DNA of 64,000 bases, from NCBI GenBank assembly GCA_916613615.1, contig OU744723.1:26248710-26312709 (forward strand), read 5' to 3'. Origin of the DNA: Steromphala cineraria (taxonomy: Eukaryota; Mollusca; Gastropoda; Trochida; Trochidae). Positions within the stretch are counted from its first letter, which is position 1. Every line of letters begins with the position of its first letter. The position numbers and the translations under genes are program-made. Under the pieces are notes generated by a model. That model searched no databases. It worked only from the letters and a program-made list of their open reading frames with translations, and was not told the origin of the DNA. This document shows, one piece after another, positions 10,268 through 21,532 of the stretch.

Positions 10268-12517
10268 TTATTGCTGCGCTACCCTAACGAGTCCAATGCA
10301 ATTCTATAAGTAAATTGAACATATTTAGTCTAAATTGACCGCTCTACATTGAAATGAAACGGTCAATAAATGTATGAAAATTAAATAAAATGGAAAGAAG
10401 ACTGATTTTTCATTATTTTCATTTAGCATTTGAGTCTCCTAATAGTCTTGTTAATGAATTTATCTTATTTTAGACCCAGGCTGGCAGACTAAAATATATC
10501 AATTGTCTTACATATTGCAAATTAATTTTTTACTTTATACAAATAACCGAAATAAACCACATACAAATATTCTAAATAATGATTGATCAGCTTTTGAAAA
10601 TAAAGTTGTAACCTGAAGTTCTCACGATCATTGTAAGATTTTGGTTATTTTAACTTTTCTATTCAATATCGAAAATGGTTAATATAAAAAATAACTAATA
10701 CGGTTTATATAAAACACACCTAAAGATCTGCAATAAAAACATTGAGGAATCTCGGTTATATCTCGTGTATCTGTACAAGTGCATATTGTCGGAAAGCGAC
10801 TGTCTTAAGAAATTTCTCAAAAGAATGGAAAATATAATTGATGAATTAAAATGAAAATATAGGACGAAATAACCAACCGTTGTGGAAAGCTTCTTGGTAA
10901 ATATATTACAAACGGCTTGAAATAGATTATGTACTCACAAGGAAAACGCATGTAAATCTTAATGATCATAACACCCAACCGATTGGCTTACATGAAACTT
11001 CATAGGCATTAAAAATATGCATATACAAATGAAATACTGCAACACAAATATCATATTAGCTTACCCAAGTGTTTTAGAGGCAGTTCAAGAAGCTGAAAAT
11101 CTATTTTAGAGTAATGAAAGTGTATTTTCACTAAACTCTGATCGTTCCGTATTATTGTAACTCAATAAAAGATACTCGGTGAATGCATATTTCTTAAAAT
11201 TACTTGATATCCTATCTGATCCTTTATCCTTTAACAACCTTATTTTAATTCATGGATGACTCATTATTTTAAACATGCTTTGTTGGGATCGTTTGTGTAG
11301 AACTATGAAACGAGACAGAACAGATTTTTATTTCTGTCTTTCTGTCTATGTGAGTTTTTTCTGACTATGCACTCAACACCTTTTGGTCAATGGGTCAATA
11401 AATGCAGATAGATATCACAGAAGTTCTTTATATTCTATTATTTTGTCTTTAGGTCTTTATTGTACTTGTCACATTATTTGCATTCACGTGAGCCAAACTT
11501 TATCAATTGTGTCCTTTGATCGCGGATTATCGACTGTTGCTGAATTAAATCGGTTCTGCACAGTGGAGGATGGAGGTAAACAAGGTAGAATAAGTAAAGT
11601 AACGATAATGATCGAAAAGCGGATAATGACAATCGGTATCACTATGAAATTTATGTGAAATAGACTTCTGCGTTGATGTGAAGCAGAAGATTTATAATTA
11701 CATAAAACAACCAATTGTTATGAATGCTAGTCATCCCCGGTCAGTAACCCACAATTAGAATTATAATTGTGATCAAATTATACTCTAGATATAAGACGTG
11801 TGTTTACAGAAATATATATAGGAAGCTAGTGAACGAGATTCTCAAGAGTTAGGTTGTTTAGTGATTGGATTGAGTTATACATGTACATATTTCTTTTTAT
11901 AGTCTTAAGCCTATGCAGAGGTGAAGATCTCCAGAATTACATCTTGAAGTAGAGAAACAGCGTGCTGCATGAATTGCTAAGGCTTCTGTGAGACAATTGC
12001 TTTGTGGAATGTTGTTAACTTCAAAATCGACTTTAATGACGCACATTCTTTAATTTAACTTAATACATGTACAACTATTTTTAACAGTTTACTTGACAGT
12101 CATTTAAAAAGATTTGTTTGCAACTTGCCCGCTAAAGGATCCATGCTCGTGATTTTACAGACACTCGTAATTAAAATCAATATCAATGTATTATCAATCT
12201 CTGTTCATATTACTTCTATCTTACTGTTCTTTAATTTACAATGTGCTACAACGAAAAGAAACAGCATGTCCCGTAGCTTCATGCTGACGAGACATCTACA
12301 TGTAATTAGCGCCGATCAGTGAGGGGCCATAAAGCAGTGTGTGTGCTATATTTAGATCGCCCCTTAGTGAGGAGAAGCGCGTTAAAACGAGGGAGATCTA
12401 TTATTAAATATCAATTAACTCCCTTTCTATTAATTGAATCATGTTGAAAATTTAACACTAAGGAAAGTAAAGACGGGGATTTCAAATAAAGTAAAAATAT
12501 TTGATTATTAAAAAAAA
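10268..12517. other. Intergenic DNA, no supported gene
   Basis: AT-rich with short, featureless open frames only. A less AT-rich stretch at about 12,300-12,400 (GTGAGGGGCCATAAAGCAG, then GATCGCCCCTTAGTGAGG) is unlike its neighbours and could be a conserved regulatory element. This is only an impression from composition. Confidence 0.4.
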
Positions 12518-12703
12518 TGTAAAAACTCGAAATTTCTAGAAATTTCTAGATACGCACTAGAACCGCACTAGAAATTTTCTAGATACGTTCTAGAAAATTT
12601 CTAGTGCGTATCTAGAAAATTTCTAGTGCGTATCTAGAAAGTTTCTAGATACGCACTAGAAAGTTTCTAGATACGGGGTATGTTTATTCATTGTCTAACT
12701 GTA
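12518..12703 (-). repeat. CTAG-rich tandem array B, inverted copy of array A
   Basis: On the plus strand it starts TAAAAACTCGAAATTTCTAG and ends near TCTAACTGTA, which are the boundary words of array A reversed. Inside are the same CTAGAAA units with GTGCGTA / TACGCAC spacers, but with more substitutions and about two exact TTCTAGAA cores. It lies about 11 kb from array A in opposite orientation. Confidence 0.7.
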
Positions 12704-13120
12704 TGATGGTTTTCAGATTTTTAAACTGATACATCGTAGAATTGCGTTTTCGGATAAATGTGTGAGTTATGAATGTTATGTTATGAATCATGACAATCTT
12801 TCGTTTTTAAGAAAATTTTAAAATTCGAGGAGTGACTCTTTTTGGAAGCTAAGTATGTTATTGTCTTTTTATGCGGCACCTTACTTTCTACTAAGGTGAA
12901 CATTGTTGTTGTATATTGATTATGATTAATATTTGTTCTTGTTTATGTAGATAATCTTCGCAAGTAAGGTATGCCCCTTTTTAAGATCAGACGGATTTCA
13001 AAAAAGATTTCGGCAACAATGTCTGTTACCATGAACATTATCTTTATCCAGGATTGTTTCTAACATAAGTATCGTAATTCTAATAAATTGCTGACTTTGT
13101 TAAGAATGTCGTCAGTTTGG
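12704..13120. other. Intergenic DNA, nothing recognised
   Basis: AT-rich sequence between the CTAG array and the SINE head. No open frame, repeat or RNA signal that I can support. Confidence 0.4.
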
Positions 13121-13215
13121 AGGGGGCAGGATAGCGCAGTGGTCAGCGTGTTCGACTACAGATCAAGAGGTCCAGGTATCGAATCCCACCAGGGGCGTCG
13201 CAACTTTGAAGTCAA
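13121..13215 (+). mobile_element. tRNA-derived SINE head
   Basis: The plus strand reads GGGGGCAGGATAGCGCAGTG with an A-box-like TAGCGCAGTGG (13,132-13,142) and a B-box-like GGTATCGAATCCC (13,175-13,187). The spacing is that of a tRNA. The 5' and 3' sides do not pair as an acceptor stem and the sequence continues without a tRNA end, so a SINE is more likely than a tRNA gene. The SINE body may extend to about 13,370, but its end is not visible. It is a different family from the minus-strand heads at 4.6 and 6.1 kb. Confidence 0.55.
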
Positions 13216-14879
13216 GAACTATTACAATCTGTATAGTTTGCGTACAATGCGACAATGAATTTTAGTGCAGTACCACCAATGGCTTGCTAGTTCCAGCCGA
13301 TGTTCGCAGGATTCACTTCATTGCATAGCCACAGTGGTATTGTAGTTTGTTACTACGCTACTAGATAATGTGTACTATCACTTGAATATGGTTTGTGTTT
13401 TGCTGATAAGTTGATAACCCTCACGATCAAAGCGGTCTGGGCATATTTTGTTCTCGAAAATTGAAGCACAGATTTGGTCGATCGCCGGTATTGTTAGCTA
13501 CATATCGTGATATTTTTTTATGTAAAAGCACGATGAAAACAACTTTAAATGCTTCTATAACCAAGCTATTTCTAAAATACGAATGCGTCATAAGCTTACC
13601 CTGACAGATTTTTTAAGGACTAAATTAGACTTGTTGTTTTATTTTATTCGATCAAAAAAACACAACCTAAAAACTCCCGATTACGTCATCAATGGTTAGC
13701 GACCAATGTAGGACTCGCATGACTTGCATGGAGTCTTGAGAAAAAACTTCATGTTTTGACCTATTTGTATCTTTATCAGATTTTGAGGCCAATGTGATCC
13801 CAAGTTTATCAGATAGCTTTATTGCATCGATAACACCCTCAATTATATGATGAATGCATGCTAGATATGCAGGTATACACCCCGCTATTGCTCGAAAATA
13901 CTTACATTAAGGAATTTCTCTCGTTAACATGTCATGGAAACTCATATAATATCCTCTATTTATTACCTACTAACCTGCATTTAACATATCAACATACACA
14001 TTTTTATTGTTACGCATTTTATCACGTTGCTTTCAAACACTGATGTTATACTCACTCAAAAATGAAACTCATATAATTTGGAAACATGCATCCAATCTTC
14101 GCATTAAGATTGCAGTGTGAAAACGAAGCGTACGTGTTCCAAATCACTCATGATGACAGTAAACGGTTAACTATACCTCACTATCTGATCAAATATAATC
14201 ACCATTTTCATCCATCCGACGTCATTTTGGTAAGTACATATTTTGGATACTGATAGCATTTGTGACTATTGAACATACATCTAGAAAATATGGTATGCAG
14301 TACAGTGCGAGCGAGCCTCTGTTCTAAGAAGCCATGATCTCTGGGTTTCGGCAGGTGGCAGACTGCTCCAGCGGCAAAATAATTATTACTCATAATATCT
14401 CCCTTTATTGCAGACAATGAAAACACCTTTTGCATATCCATGACTTGGAAAAAGCTGACATGTGACATGGAAAATATCATGCATTTATGTGTATTTTCCA
14501 ATAACAGTGTGAGAGGGAAATATTTGAAAAATATATATTAAGTTTTTCATAAGATAGAAACAGCTTTATAGTGCACATTATAATTTTTTGTATGATAATT
14601 TTAATTTTACTAATTCAACAGTAACAAATTTAATGATAAAAAGCGCTGTTTTGTAAAATTAAGAGTTATGACCCCTGGGTGTTATATTTTGATGATAGCT
14701 TTGGAATTGGCGAATCATACGGAGGTTTTGTGAATGACCACTTTTGAAACGGCGTCACTGATTGCCCAATTAACTTCAATTGCCTCCAATCAGATTTCTA
14801 CCTTTCTATCCCATGTATTAGCCGTAATAGAACAAAGGAGTACTCGGGTATGACTGAACTGCCTCTGTGGACACAATAT
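13216..14879. other. Intergenic DNA, no supported gene
   Basis: AT-rich. Open frames up to 97 codons show no domain. Part of the right side (about 14,780-14,879) may be LINE 5' sequence, because the LINE protein becomes recognisable just beyond. Confidence 0.4.
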
Positions 14880-17800
14880 ATATGCCTGATTATGATGTGT
14901 ATACAAAAACAGAGACTCTAGAATAAGATCAGGAGGTATTGCTATTTTAGTAAGGAAATCATTGAAAAAATACACCAAATGTATAGAAACGAGCACAGAC
15001 TGTGTCCTTTGGATTAAAGCTTCAAGATATATTCTTAACATAGACAAAGATTTATTTATTGGTGAAGTATACATTCCCCCTGAAAGTTCACCATATTTTA
15101 ACATACCCCAATTTGTTGACATTGACAATGATATAATTAAATTTGCCAATGACTGTGAAATTGTATTACTAGGGGACTTTAATGCAAGAACAAGAACTTT
15201 ACCTAATTTTGTTCAAATATCTGATTCAATGTGTGATTACATTGGAGTACCAGAAGATGTTTTAGATGAAACAAGTGTTTTATCTCTCTTTTCTTCACTT
15301 GGACTTGACATAAATAGACACTCATCAGATATTGGGAGATAAAATAACCATGGCAAAAGACTGCTTGATATTTGTAGAAATAATAATCTTTTTATTATCA
15401 ATGGTCGATTTGGTGAGGACAAAGATATAGGTAAACAACGTGTAAAGGTTGCAGCTTAATTGACTATGGGATCTGTTCATTAGATATCCTAAAAACAGTA
15501 TGTAACTTCAGTGTCCCAGATTTTGACCCTATTCTATCGGATGCTCACAGTGCGTTGAAACTGAGTGTAAACATGTGTGACATCAACACGAACTGTCAAT
15601 CAGAGAAGGCAAACAACTGACAACTGCACAAACTCCGCGTGCACGCACCGTCGCTGGAATAACGACAAGTTTCTCAATTTCAAAATGCAATTGACTCTCG
15701 CCAAAGTGAAATCGATGACATTGTTAAGGGCATTGACAATTGTGCTAAAGGAGACCAAGTGACACTAACAAATCTTGTGGATGATATTAATAATGTTTTT
15801 ATTACAAGTGCAAAGAATGCTTTTGGTTTAAAACAACAAACCATGTCATTGTATAACCATAAACGGCAACAACACAAACCTTGGTTTGGCCGTGATTGTA
15901 AGATCAGTAGAGTAAAATATCACCAGGCTAAATGTTTATTTCAAAAACATAAAACTTTTGATTATAAATTCGATTCGGGGGCATAAAAAGAAATTTCATA
16001 ATCTTCATAGAAATAACTTGCAGGGCAAATTATTAAAATTACGAAAGGAAGATTCCAAAACGTTTTGGAAAATGTTGCGAACATATAGTAAGGATTTGGA
16101 TCTTCCACCACTTGAGGAACTTTATAAATACTTTAAGAAGGTAAATAACGATGTGCCCGATGAAGAACCTGGTGATATTTCAGATCCTTTAGATATAAGC
16201 ACTGGAGATTGTAACAGCGTTTTAAATAGTTCTATTACACAGAAAGAACTCTTACATGTAGATGCTATTTCTTATTTGAAGAATAGCAAGGCATGTGGTC
16301 CTGATGAAGTCATCAATGAATATATCAAAACCACTCAAGACGTTTTGTTACCGGTCTATGTTAGTTTATTCAATAAAATTTTAGATGATGGTATTTATCC
16401 TGAACAGTGGCTCAGTGGAATTATTCGCCCTATTTATAAAGGTAAAGGCGACAAAAACAATCTAGAGAATTATAGACCTATTAGTCTTTTAAGTTGTTTT
16501 GGAAAGCTGTTTACAAGTATTCTTAGTAATAGAATTCAGAATTTCATCGAAAATCCAAATATTTTATCTGAAGCGCAGGCTGGATTCCGTAAAAAGTATT
16601 TCACATTATTCATATATATCATTCATATCATATATTCACCCTTCAATGCCTTGTTGAATTGTTTAAGTCAAGAAAGAAGAAAATATTCTGCTGTTTCATT
16701 GATTTCAAGAAAGCTTTTGACAGTGTATGGAGGACAGCATTGTGGAGTAAATTGTTTGATCGAGGTATAGATGGTAAATGTCTTAGAATTTTAAAATCTA
16801 TGTATAGTGGTATAAAATCACGTATAAGTATTTAAAACAGCGAATCTGATTTTTCTCCCTGCCTGGTTGGAGTAAGACAAGGAGAAAACTTGTCTCCGGT
16901 ATTATTTTCTTTGTTTTTGAATGATTTAGAAACATTCCAAATGTCAAAAGATTGTCCAAGTTTGTTAGTTAACTCTGAAACAATAGATTCCATGTTAGAA
17001 TTGTCTCTCAAACTGTTTGTTCTTTTATACGCCGATGACACTCTCCTATTAGCTTCTTCAAAAACAAATCTACAAAAACCCATTAATCATTTTGAATCAT
17101 ATTGCAATATTTGGAAACTGACTATAAATGTGGATAAAACAAAAGTTCTTGTTTTTGGGGGTAACAAAAATGATGTGGCTAAAGATATCTTTCTCAATGG
17201 TATCCCCCTAGAATACGTTAACGAGTATAAGTACATGTACCTTGGTGTTATTTTTGAAAGGAAATGCAATTTTAGTATCCAAAGTATCCATTACAAATCT
17301 TTGTCAACAGGCTACTAAAGCAATGTATTTTGTATTAGGTAAAAGCCAAATCTTTAATTTATCAATCCAGTGTCGGCTGTATCTCTTTGATACAATGGTA
17401 AAATTTATCTTACTGTATGGTTGTGAAATATGGGGTTTTGTTGGTCTTAATCGATTGAAAATGTACATATTTGTTTTATGAGAAAACTGTTACCCGTTAA
17501 AAAACTACCCCATTGTATATGCTTTATGGAGAACTTGGTAAAGTTCCTCTCTCTGTTGATGTAAAAACCCGCATGTTGACCTTCTGGTCAAAATTAATTA
17601 CTGAGAAAGCCAGCAAAATATCTTATATTACATATTCAATTGTATATAACCTCTATAATAATGGAACTTACACTTATCGTTGGTTGTCATGTATCCATAA
17701 TATCCTTAACAGTATAGGACTAAGCTATATATGGTTATCACAGTTTCCTGTTTCATCTTCCTGGCTCAAACAAACTGCCCTCTCTATTTTAACCGATAAT

Positions 17801-18400
17801 GCTAAACAATCGTGGAGGTCTCAGGTGGAAAACTCGAAAAAAGGTTAATATTCTGTTCTGAAACCGCAACTTGAACTTGAAACATACCTAATGTCCCTTC
17901 CCCAAAATAAAGCTATCCCATTACTACTGTTTCGAACCTCTTGCCACCATTTACCGATTGAAAAAGGAAGATGGAATAAGATACCTGAGTCTGAAAGAAA
18001 ATGTATATTGTTTTGTATGATGATGTTGGAGATGAGTTCCATTGTATTTTTGGATGTGAATATTTTACTTTAGAAATAATCTTGTACATACCTTTACATT
18101 TCTCAAAGAGACCAAATATGCTTAAACTTCAAAATCTTTTCATGTGTAAAAAGGTGTCTATATTTAAAAAACTTAGCAAATTTTGTAAAATCATAATGCT
18201 AACTGTAAAATCTCCTGGCTTATCACTTATCCATATGATGCATTTACTGTCATGATGTACCTCATATGCCGAGGATATCGGCCTGAGCGTAAATACAGTT
18301 ATGTTCTGTGGGAAGAGAATGTACTTTTCTAGCTCGACAAAATGTTCATTAGTCCCTCGCGGTTTGGGTGTCAACAAAATCTGTAGATTGTATATATATT
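14880..18400 (+). mobile_element. Non-LTR retrotransposon (LINE), EN-RT type, inactive
   Basis: One element carries, in order, an apurinic/apyrimidinic-type endonuclease, a linker, a reverse transcriptase and a long C-terminal region. This is the layout of the jockey/CR1-like non-LTR groups; the exact clade is not assigned. Similarity becomes visible at about 14,890 and coding similarity ends at about 18,255. The next 150 bp, up to the satellite at about 18,420, are probably its 3' untranslated region. No ORF1 is seen upstream, so the copy is probably 5' truncated. The element directly borders the satellite array. Confidence 0.85.
14890..18255 (+). pseudogene. LINE ORF2: endonuclease / reverse transcriptase, broken
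   Basis: About 1,100 codons are recoverable across shifting frames. Endonuclease: DLFIGEVYIPPESSPY, the GDFNAR motif (15,172-15,189), an in-frame TAA at 15,340, then NNHGKRLLDICRNNNLFI, and SDAH at 15,537-15,548 where active enzymes have an SD-x-H motif. Linker: KPWFGRDCKI..KYHQAKCLF (about 15,880-15,940). Reverse transcriptase: SKACGPDEV, GIIRPIYKGKG, YRPISLLS and EAQAGFRKK (frame of 15,958), then after a shift near 16,620 FIDFKKAFDSVW, a TAA at 16,833, GVRQGENLSPVLFSLFLND and the catalytic YADD (17,028-17,039). C-terminal region: LLYGCEIWGF, YGELGKVPLSVDVKTRM, a TAA at 17,846, LPIEKGRWNKIPESER and GDEFHCIFGC. At least three stops and about five frameshifts make it non-functional, although catalytic residues remain. 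Confidence 0.88.
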
Positions 18401-18419
18401 TTCAGGAGGCAGAACGTTA

Positions 18420-19764
18420 CAGAAAAATGGTGTTTATAAAACTGAAGATATTCCGGAAATAACAGCCCAAAAAGACTTTTATATATCAAAACATTGTTCT
18501 GACAAAGTTTCAAGAAACAAAAAGCATCTTAACTCACTTTGTGAGCATGTTGATCGCTAACCCTTATTTTACTCTAACCCTATCCACTAATGTGACAAAA
18601 ATGGTGTTTCTTAAAACTGAAGATGTTCCGGAAATAACAGGCCAAAAAGACTTTTTACATATCAAAACATTGTTCTGACAAAGTTTCAAGGAAAAAAAAA
18701 GCAACTTAACTCACTTTGTGAGCAAAGTGATCGCTAACCCTTATTTAACCCTAACCCTATCAACTAATTTGTGAAAATTGGTGTTTCTTAAAACTGAAGA
18801 TATTCCGGAAAAAAAACAGACCAAAAATACTTTTTACATATCAAAACATTGTTCTGACAAAGTTTCAAGGAACAAAAAGCAACTTAACTCACTTTGTGAG
18901 CATGTTGATTGCTAACCCTTATTTTACCCTAACCCTATCCACTAATGTGACAAAATTTGTGTTTATAAAACTGAAGATATTCCGGAAATGACAGGCCAAA
19001 AAGCTTTTTACATATCAAAACATTGTTCTGACAAAGTTTCAAGGAACAAAAAGCAACTTAACTTACTTTGTGAGCATGTTGATTGCTAACCCTTATTTTA
19101 CCCTAACCCTATCCACTAATGTGACAAAATTGGTGTTTATAAAACTGAAGATATTCCGGAAATAACAGGCCAAAAAGACTTTTTACATATCAAAACATTG
19201 TTCTGACAAAGTTTCAAGAAACAAAAAGCAACATAACTCACTTTGTGAGCATGCAGATTGCTAACCCTATTTTTACCCTAACCCTATCCACTAATGTGAC
19301 AAAAATGGTGTTTATAAAACTGAAGATATTCCGGAAATAACAGGCCAAAAAGACTTTTATATATCAAAACATTGTTCTGACAAAGTGTCAAGAAACAAAA
19401 AGCAACTTATCTAACTTTGTGAGCATGTTGATCGCTAACCCTTATTTAACCCTAACCCTATCCACTAATGTGACACAAATTGTGTTTCTTAAAACTGAAG
19501 ATATTCCGGGAAAAAAATAGACCAAAAAGACTTTTTACATATCAAAACATTGTTAAGACAAAGTTGCAAGAAACAAAAAGCAACTTAACTCACTTTGTGA
19601 GCATGTTGATCGCTAACCCTTATTTAACCCTAACCCTATCCACTAATGTGACAAAAATGGTGTTTCTTAAAACTGAAGATATTCCGGAAATAACAGGCCA
19701 AAAATACTTTTTACACATCAAAACATTGTTCTGACAAAGTGTCAAGAAATAAAAAGCAACTTAA
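18420..19764. repeat. Telomere-motif satellite array, left segment
   Basis: About 7.5 tandem units of about 176 bp. Unit landmarks in order are GACAAAAATGGTGTTT, CTGAAGATATTCCGGAAATA, ACAGGCCAAAAAGAC, AACATTGTTCTGACAAAG, AAACAAAAAGCAACTTAACT, CACTTTGTGAGCATGTTGAT and CGCTAACCCTTATTTAACCC, then TAACCCTATCCACTAATGT. The array starts in mid-unit directly after the LINE and is cut at TTAA (19,761-19,764) by the piggyBac element. Units here are the same family as those to the right of the transposon. Confidence 0.95.
19761..19764. repeat. TTAA target site, left of piggyBac
   Basis: The TTAA lies within the satellite word GCAACTTAAC. With the TTAA at 24,663-24,666 it forms the four-base target duplication typical of piggyBac transposition. 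Confidence 0.9.
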
Positions 19765-19778
19765 CCCTTACGATGCGG
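19765..19778 (+). repeat. piggyBac left terminal inverted repeat
   Basis: CCCTTACGATGCGG, matching the complement of the right end (CCCTTCCGATGCGG) at 13 of 14 positions. Just inside, two similar hairpin-prone words occur: TGGGAACGTTTTCCCATGA near 19,819 and TGGGAAAGTTGTCCCATGA near 19,911. They may be subterminal transposase-binding repeats (inference). Confidence 0.88.
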
Positions 19779-20066
19779 GGAGCGTTATATTTCCGTGCCA
19801 AATATAAAGCATGAGGTAATGGGAACGTTTTCCCATGATGTAAGGGACGTCCGAGTGTTCTGACCACTTCCGGGCATCGGAAATTTTGTCCCGGGTTTCA
19901 CCATGATGTAATGGGAAAGTTGTCCCATGACCACATTCACACTATCGGGTTTTGAGCACGATCGTGCTTTTGTTCTACTTTTCTGAGAGCACCCGAAAAT
20001 ATGGGCATTTTTTGGGCCACTTTCACTCTCGGGTTATGACGAAGAGCTTCGCCGTGAAGTATAGAC

Positions 20067-20194
20067 TTTTTTCCCATGAAAAATCGAGCGTACTCGGAGT
20101 TTTCTTTCGAGGATTTTCAATATTTTTAGTGCGGGCCTCGTCACGAGACATGGTACAAATTTACCCTTAGCCCCCCAAGCTTCAACATCAAAAA
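20067..20194 (+). repeat. piggyBac internal direct repeat, copy 1
   Basis: TTTTTCCCATGAAAAATCGA, AGTGCGGGCCTC and ACCCTTAG, followed by a TTCAACATCAAAA-like end, match 20,643-20,767 in order and orientation with about one difference in five to eight bases. It lies in the non-coding left flank of the transposon. Confidence 0.75.
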
Positions 20195-20642
20195 TCAGAA
20201 GTTTGCTTCCAGTTCTGCCTAAAAAGTTATAATCCGGAAACAGAAATATTGTCAAGACCGAGACGCTTTTTCCAACTATAGTCGTTTTTGTGTGAAAAAT
20301 TTCCCACTAAATTTCGGCTGCACTCAGGTTTTTTAGAACTGCGTGAACATTTTTGTTTGTGATGCCATTTGCTGAAACTGCACATGTCCAAACTTTGAGT
20401 GTCAATGTCTACCCTTTCACGTCCCTGGAAGAAAGGAGAAGTTACTAATTATTGAAATATTTACATAAAACCGTTTTCGTCAATAACAAAATAAAAAAAA
20501 TTCATTCATGAAAAGAGATGGAAAAGTCGGGGCTCTATCTGCGGTATAAATCTTGTTGACGCAAAACAATCGGTTTTTGACTTATTCAACTTTTTAGGAG
20601 ACCGAGGATTTTCTCCCAAGAGGGACGGAAAGTTTGTGGGAA

Positions 20643-20767
20643 TTTTTCCCATGAAAAATCGAGGGTGCTCGGAAAAGTCATTCGAGAATTTTCACTATTT
20701 CTAGTGCGGGCCTCATCGCGAACCATGGGAAAAATTGACCCTTAGCGCCCAAACTTTCAAAATCAAT
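20643..20767 (+). repeat. piggyBac internal direct repeat, copy 2
   Basis: Second copy of the block at 20,067-20,194, starting 576 bp downstream. No coding content is supported in either copy, although open frames cross them. Confidence 0.75.
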
Positions 20768-21504
20768 ATCATGTTTAGTGAAATTCAAAAACTATTTTCG
20801 GTGTTATTCCGAGGTCTGGAACATTTTCCTTATATGTCGGGCAAGGCTGTTCCATTCGAAAACAACCAATTTCATGGGCAACGTTGCCCAGTACCTCGGA
20901 TTTCAGAACACAAAGTCCGAGAGATTGCTTTCGCGCTTGATATTTCACTAACCAAGTGGCGCACTCTAACACATGATATATCGATGGAAAGAGAATACAA
21001 TTGCCATCATTTTGGTATATCATTTGTATATGCGCAGAAAGAAATACAGAAGCAAGAAGCCCCGCAAAATGTGTTGATGTCTTTTTTTGACATAGGCAAT
21101 TTTGTTCGAGTTTCGCCGTGACGCTGCGGCGGTTAGGTCCGTGGAACCTATCAAAAGTTGCAAAACTTTTGTAATCCACAACTGACAATCAGAGCTTCCC
21201 TGACGTAGATGGTTGTTTCGTTCGCGACTCGCCAACTCGTCGCCTAGGAAGTCAGAAGAAAGTCCAGATTTTCGACTTTGGGGGAGTCGTATGAAAAAAA
21301 GAACCGGGGTTAGCCGGGACAGTCATAAAACGTCCAAATATGTGAATTTTACTATTGCCTTTGGTGCCGTCGGCGCCGTCGGCGCCGATGGTGTGATTGT
21401 TTCAAATACTTTGGAATGACGGCAAATGAATGTCCATGAGGCTCACACTGGTTTTCTCTGTAAAATGCTCCTGAGTTGTTCATTCTTGCACATGTCTAAA
21501 TCTG

Positions 21505-21520
21505 TTTCAATCTATTACAG
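21505..21520 (+). other. Possible splice acceptor before the transposase start
   Basis: TTTCAATCTATTACAG ends 12 bases before the ATG at 21,533 and looks like a polypyrimidine tract plus AG. A 5' untranslated intron in the transposase transcript is plausible, but the matching donor was not identified. Confidence 0.35.
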
Positions 21521-21532
21521 ATGATATAGAAG

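Noticed and set aside
13121..13200. Functional tRNA gene on the plus strand
   Set aside because: Promoter boxes are present but the ends do not pair as an acceptor stem; a SINE head explains it better.
14790..15149. Minus-strand open frame of 119 codons
   Set aside because: It lies opposite the LINE endonuclease, whose protein motifs (GDFNAR, VYIPPESSPY) identify the plus strand as coding.
20735..21188. Open frames of 128 and 137 codons in the left flank of the transposon
   Set aside because: They overlap on opposite strands, partly cross the duplicated non-coding block, and carry no recognisable domain.
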